Shown: positions 59,707 to 64,000 of the stretch, one piece after another | Position numbering within the stretch: position 1 is the first letter of the stretch | Layout of the letters: the number at the start of each line of letters is the position of its first letter | NCBI GenBank assembly: GCA_028023455.1 | Contig: JAQFVV010012971.1 | Location: 248,001 to 312,000, forward strand | Direction of reading: 5' to 3' | DNA length: 64,000 bases | From: Epiperipatus broadwayi | Taxonomy: Eukaryota > Onychophora > Udeonychophora > Euonychophora > Peripatidae | Notes under the pieces: generated by a model | Told to the model about the DNA's origin: nothing | Database searches by the model: none | The model's input: the letters and a program-made list of their open reading frames with translations, nothing else | Translations under genes and position numbers: made by a program

Positions 59707-60447
59707 ATCAATGAAATATAATATAAATCTTTATTATATAATAATAACAACTTGTAAATACATCACAGAAAAATTATATATATAAAAGCCATTTTCGGTA
59801 ATTATATGAATAAAAATATAAAAATAGGATGGTCTAATAGTAAAAATTTAGATATATTAATAGGAAATTATAAGATTAAAGATGATATGAAATATATAAA
59901 GGGAACAGTATATAAAATTACTTGTGGGATATGTAAAATGGTTTACTATGGACAAACATCAAAACAATTAGAACAAAGGGCAAAAGAACATAATAGTGCT
60001 ATTGAAAGGAGGGATGATAGATCAGCATTATATGTTCATTATTTAAAATTTGGACATAAAATAGATTGTATTAAAAACATAAGACCATTAAATTATTTAA
60101 AGGAAATGAATAGAAGGAAAATATATGAAACAAATTATATAAAATATAATATAAATACATGTATGAACATTTACAAAAAGTCAATTGATTTAATGAATGA
60201 TTGGGTAATGGATAAAGAATGGAAAGTAATATAAGGGGAAATAAATAAAATGATAAAAATAATGAATTATAGGAAATGTCAGTAGATGTCGCTATATTAC
60301 GTGTTAGTATTAGTATGAGGTATCATATTGAGAAGGGTAAAAAAAATTAGAATTACCGAAAAAGGCTTTTATATATATAATTTTTCTGTGATGTATTTAC
60401 AAGTTGTTATTATTATATAATAAAGATTTATATTATATTTCAATGAT
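59707..60447 (+). mobile_element. Compact GIY-YIG module in 97-bp inverted repeats (P4)
   Basis: Left repeat 59707-59803 and right repeat 60351-60447 are inverted copies (ATCAATGAAATATAATATAA against its complement; inner end AAAGCC(A/T)TTTTCGGTAATT). Between them lie one intact GIY-YIG ORF and a ~115-bp 3' UTR. Total length is 741 bp. It is interpreted as a 5'-truncated PLE with an inverted copy of its own 3' end attached upstream. Confidence 0.75.
59806..60234 (+). CDS. PLE-type GIY-YIG endonuclease, intact 142-residue ORF
   Basis: The frame runs from an ATG 2 nt inside the left inverted repeat to TAA without interruption. Residues 1-35 are a basic linker (NIKIGWSNSKNLDILIGNYK). YKITCGICKMVYYGQTSKQLEQRAKEHNSA (about residues 39-68) gives the GIY-YIG core with the CGIC pair, YYG, Arg and Glu-His. 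RSALYVHYLKFGHKIDC and RRKIYETNYIKYNINTC follow, and it ends NDWVMDKEWKV as P3 does. The domain could act in trans with an RT supplied elsewhere; whether it is expressed is unknown, and no promoter is evident. Confidence 0.75.
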   Translation: MNKNIKIGWSNSKNLDILIGNYKIKDDMKYIKGTVYKITCGICKMVYYGQTSKQLEQRAKEHNSAIERRDDRSALYVHYLKFGHKIDCIKNIRPLNYLKEMNRRKIYETNYIKYNINTCMNIYKKSIDLMNDWVMDKEWKVI

Positions 60448-60689
60448 TTTTTATAGAAAGATAAATTATGTGGTAAGGATAAATTAAAATTCATAAAGAT
60501 TTCAGATATGACTGTCATGAATTCCATTCATGTTCAGACTATTGGTTTTATTTGACCAAATTAGATTATTTTGATTTCGTGCTTATCAGCAAGAAACAAA
60601 TAGATAAGTATTGGTCAACTATATCATAAAGAATATTCAAGAAATAATTTAAAATATGTGGTCATCAATGCTAATTCTGTAGAGACTAC
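60448..60689. other. A+T-rich non-coding stretch
   Basis: Nothing recognised. Confidence 0.3.
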
Positions 60690-60842
60690 TACTACTATCA
60701 ATATTATTATTATTATCATCATCATGATCATTATTACCATCATTATCATCATCCTCATCATCATTATCATCACTACCAATATTATTATCATCATCATCAT
60801 CATCATCATCATTATTATTATTATTATTATTATTATTACAAT
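60690..60842. repeat. (ATT)n/(ATC)n compound microsatellite
   Basis: Interspersed ATT and ATC triplets extend for about 150 bp. The Ile-rich and Met-rich frames in it are artefacts of the repeat. Confidence 0.9.
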
Positions 60843-62680
60843 AAATTGCCCTTTACAACATTTTATCTAATGGATGTTTATAACTACAGTTATGATAAAT
60901 CACTTCTTTTGAAAATAAATTAAACATACTATCATTCAATGGCAATTGACTAGTTATAACTGTTATAAATGTAGAACATTTTTCATGTAAGCTCTTCCGA
61001 ATTTATATAAGTATGAAATCAAACCTGTATCTTATTAAACTGAAATAAATGTATAATTAACTTACTAACAATGTTTAACCAACAAGCCATTTAAATGACT
61101 AATAATAATCACTTATGATCTTTGTCATCATGCTAATGTGCCATGATGGGCAGACAGTAATTTCTTCAGTTCTATCCATGATAGAATGCAATATGGCCCT
61201 TATATGCTGACTGTAGAATATGACAAAGTGCATATGCTTCTGTACCTTGACAAACTTTATTTACTCATGAAGCTTATCCACCAACACATATATTAGCAAA
61301 TATTTATTCCATTAGATGGAAGGAAGCTCAATCACATCATCAAACATCTAGCTAATCAAATGCAAATCCATATGTTTAGGCAAGATCAGTTTTGCTAACA
61401 TTATCATGCTGCTCAAAGTTCTTATTCTTCTAGTGATAATATTGAACATTATCAAATAGGCACAATCAATATGGTTTATTTCAACAAATTTCACATACAG
61501 AACATTTACCACAAGACTAAAGACTACATAAAAAAACTGCAAACCAATCAGCAATGAAAGTATCTGTTAGTGCACTTCAATGCATTATGAAAACCCCAAA
61601 TATATATATATTGAAACAGAAACCTCCCAATCTCTTTCCATTTCACCATCAACCTAATGACCTACTCGTCTGAACTAGTTTCGAACCTATTTTAAATGTA
61701 AAAATGTTATAAGTCGAGCAGGAAAACTTTGTTATCATGGCCGCTTGAATGGCATCATCCATTTACATATGAAAACACGCTATAATTAGACAGGTTTGAT
61801 AAAATTATAGCGTAGAAATGCTCATAAATTATTATAAAATGTTTTATTAATTTTCAGTCAATTCTTAATTATATTCGCTATTATATTCGTATGTGGATGG
61901 ATAATTTAAACCTTGGAATAACGGCAAAATGATTTATATATATATTTAATTTAAGTTTAAATAAAAATAATGTAAAATGTTTTAAGATATATTCACGGTT
62001 TTCTGATTTAATGTTTTACATATATAATTGAAACTAAAGTATTTTCTTTAAATTTGTTTTTTTTAAACAAATAATATTGGGAAGGGAAATATGTTAAAAG
62101 TTATTTATTTCAGTAAAATAAAAATCCGTTTATAATTAAAAATGAGAATTTTGTGTAAACAAGAAATCAATTAGTGACCGCACCCGGGTTAAAAGTAAAA
62201 TCTGTTTACTGATTGATTTTGTTTCAACAAAAGACTTTATGATTAAATCAGAATACCGTTACTTCTGCTAAGCTTTAACATTCTATAACACCTAAAAAGG
62301 AATTTAATTAGTGAAATCTGAATCGAATTATATGATTTATATATTTTAATAATTTTAAGTAAATTAAAAATAACACCTCGGAGACGTTATCTGTTGTAGA
62401 AATTAGATTATATGATTTTGTTTTAATTAAAAGTCAATTGGTCCCGAGGCAAACGAAATTCCAAAAAGGTGTTAAGGCTTGGTGAAAAATATATAAATAG
62501 GCCTTATTTTAAGCGGGAAGATATACTCCATCTTGCTTTTGAAGAGCTGTTAATATCAGAAGTTATAAATTGTTTAATTTTACCATGTCTGGCTAAAGTC
62601 AGGCAAAATTTTGCTGCCGTTCCCATGATGGAATGCCGAAGTTCAATCCATCCAATGCCGAAGCAACAACCAACAAGCTT
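60843..62680. other. Non-coding stretch, no assigned content
   Basis: A faintly coding-like patch on the plus strand near 61370-61550 is broken by stops and matches nothing I know. Confidence 0.3.
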
Positions 62681-62689
62681 ATACCAAAT

Positions 62690-62810
62690 AAAAGATGCCG
62701 TAAGCCGCTAAAAGGGACTTGCCTTCATTCCAACACCATTTTAAAATCGTCTCCCAACTAAATTGAAGATGCCATAAGCCGCCAAAGAACTCACCTTCGT
62801 TCCAGTTCGA
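62690..62810. repeat. Short tandem duplication (GATGCCGTAAGCCG...)
   Basis: GATGCCGTAAGCCGCTAAAAGGGACTTGCCTTCATTCCA is repeated about 75 bp later as GATGCCATAAGCCGCCAAAGAACTCACCTTCGTTCCA, in a region that is locally G+C-richer. Confidence 0.6.
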
Positions 62811-63605
62811 ATATCTCCAGTCCAACTACAGGAGAACTGTTTTAATATTAAAATCGCAGAGCTCTGTGTAAATTTCAAAACAATCATTATTTCTTCAAAA
62901 TCAGGTTAGCTAACCATATTATTGTAACTTCTTTCTAAAATTGTTTTCTAAATAATATTTTAATTCTATAAAATGTAATAATTTTGCTAGTTTTTCTTTA
63001 TTAATTCAATATTTTGCTATATAACTTAATCACTGCAGTATATTTGCTTTCATTTTGATTATTTTAATAATTATTAGTTATACCTACGTTTCGAAACGAC
63101 ATGCATTTAATTACCAAATATGTTTTTTTAAAAGATATAATTTAAAATCTTCGAATTATTAGTTATTATAGTGTCATTTTGTGCGCTGTTTCAAAAACCT
63201 AATTTCTAAATAGCGGCGACCCGTTTGTGCTCGTTGTTATTTAGTCATTTATTAATTAATTAATATAAATATAAAATGTGGCTTTTCAACCTTTAATTAT
63301 TATGTTACTAAAGATTAAACTAGCCTGGAGTGTAATCATAAGTATATTTTTTTAGTAAAGTATTCGTAAGTCCCTTATTAAATATACTTTTCCCCCTTTT
63401 AAAAGTTTAGTAGTTATAGATAACTAAAGAGATTGAACGGGATAAAGTAAAGTTTGTATATATATATTCCCGTCAGTAGCATATCGTATTTCTCATGCTA
63501 CAGAAGAGTTGGCTCTTTTGATCTGATAAACTAGTGTTTCTTTAATGTATAATATTTAAGTTATAATATACTTCGGCTTGGCGGATGGGAAATTTATTAA
63601 TATTT
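62811..63605. other. Non-coding stretch, possible LTR/UTR-like content
   Basis: No ORF of note. TAGCGGCGACCCGTTTGTGC near 63212 resembles sequence next to some LTR-element primer sites, but I cannot match a tRNA 3' end with confidence. Confidence 0.2.
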
Positions 63606-63830
63606 TCTCATTGTGCTGTTTTGATATATATAAGATGGAGCCACGGTAAGTCCAGCCCATCTTCCTCTCTTATGGGTAGTGCAGTAGCTAAGTCTGAGCT
63701 ATGGGCCAGATTAGCACATAAGTCCCCCACTTCTTATGAACCAAATAAAGGTTCCCTTTTAGCAGCATGACGACCGGTTATTGGGTAAACCGGTGTTTGT
63801 CACGAAAACCCTAAAACTATTCTTCCATCC
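63606..63830 (+). promoter_or_regulatory. Possible LTR or promoter region
   Basis: TATATATAAG (about 63615-63624) is followed by a G+C-richer block, a GTAAGT donor-like site (63637), AATAAA (63743) and an ACCGGT inverted repeat (63773-63792). TATA box and polyadenylation signal about 120 bp apart would suit an LTR, but no paired LTR, gag or pol is visible before the window ends. Confidence 0.25.
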
Positions 63831-64000
63831 GCAGAGCAACTTTATTATTATATTTTACTTGTGCCTAGCATATTAGTAAAATCTCTATAGCCAACTCTCC
63901 CTCCCTAATATGCAGTCTTCGGCGTTGATCCGAAGCATTCTTGAAAACCCGTTCGATCTAAAGCTATCTGGGATGCTTTATAAGCCCATATTTAATATAT
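63831..64000. other. Non-coding window end
   Basis: It contains a small hairpin (CTTCGG/CCGAAG near 63917-63933). Nothing else recognised. Confidence 0.3.

Noticed and set aside
60624-60870. Ile-rich and Met-rich ORFs
   Set aside because: Translation of an ATT/ATC microsatellite.
61348-61554. 68-residue minus-strand ORF
   Set aside because: Composition is A+T-driven and no motif is visible; insufficient support.
63585-63770. 61-residue ORF as a gene
   Set aside because: No domain or homology recognised; lies across TATA-like, donor-like and AATAAA signals, so better viewed as regulatory or LTR-like sequence.

Overview
The window is a very A+T-rich piece of a eukaryotic nuclear genome, almost certainly an invertebrate animal. 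The signs are RTE-, Jockey- and Tx1/L1-like LINEs, Penelope-like elements (PLEs) with GIY-YIG domains, tRNA-derived SINEs, a Tigger/pogo-like DNA transposon, splice-type signals and TA/GT/ATC microsatellites. I cannot name the species. Nothing resembles a prokaryotic operon, and no complete host gene is visible. The only host-gene candidate is a possible 16-codon first exon on the minus strand (1481-1528), with an RFX X-box-like site about 320 bp upstream of its ATG (1852-1866).

Layout. 1-5.3 kb: SINEs, the candidate exon and a hammerhead-bearing foldback repeat (family H1, ~3.3 kb). 5.4-6.5 kb: a TIR element flanked by TA. 8.9-11.4 kb: a Tx1-like LINE scrap and a Jockey-like RT relic. 12.4-13.1 kb: a second H1 copy. 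16.6-20.7 kb: two PLEs side by side, each folded into an inverted repeat. 22.8-28.95 kb: a nearly full-length two-ORF LINE (zinc-knuckle ORF1; EN-RT-zinc-binding ORF2), interrupted by five homopolymer frame changes and one stop. 32.2-33.7 kb: two foldback repeats, the second a near-perfect H1 palindrome. 35.7-39.5 kb: a satellite of ~407-bp units (family H2), about six in one orientation and three and a third inverted, each with a hammerhead-ribozyme-like motif; one unit contains Illumina adapter sequence. 40.8-43.5 kb: a decayed PLE and a copy of an unclassified repeat. 44.8-51.4 kb: a nested locus in which inverted repeats of ~0.94 kb enclose an RTE LINE, itself split by an H1 insertion. 52-54.2 kb: a possible piggyBac tail and a 5'-truncated Tx1-like LINE. 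54.5-60.5 kb: telomere-like repeats, two more PLE GIY-YIG modules in inverted repeats, another foldback and a tRNA-like SINE. 60.7-64 kb: an ATC/ATT microsatellite and a more complex region with possible LTR-like signals.

The strongest theme is small non-coding repeats (H1, H2) that carry type-I hammerhead-like self-cleaving motifs. Both families share the same geometry: a 6-bp stem I with an internal loop and outer helix, a 3-bp stem II with a 5-nt loop, and a palindromic stem III suited to dimer pairing. They sit beside PLEs, the element class known to carry hammerheads and proposed to mobilise animal 'retrozymes'. One H1 copy is a precise insertion in the RTE LINE, since removing it and one 4-bp repeat restores the reading frame. 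A second theme is that nearly every PLE and H1 copy is an inverted duplication.
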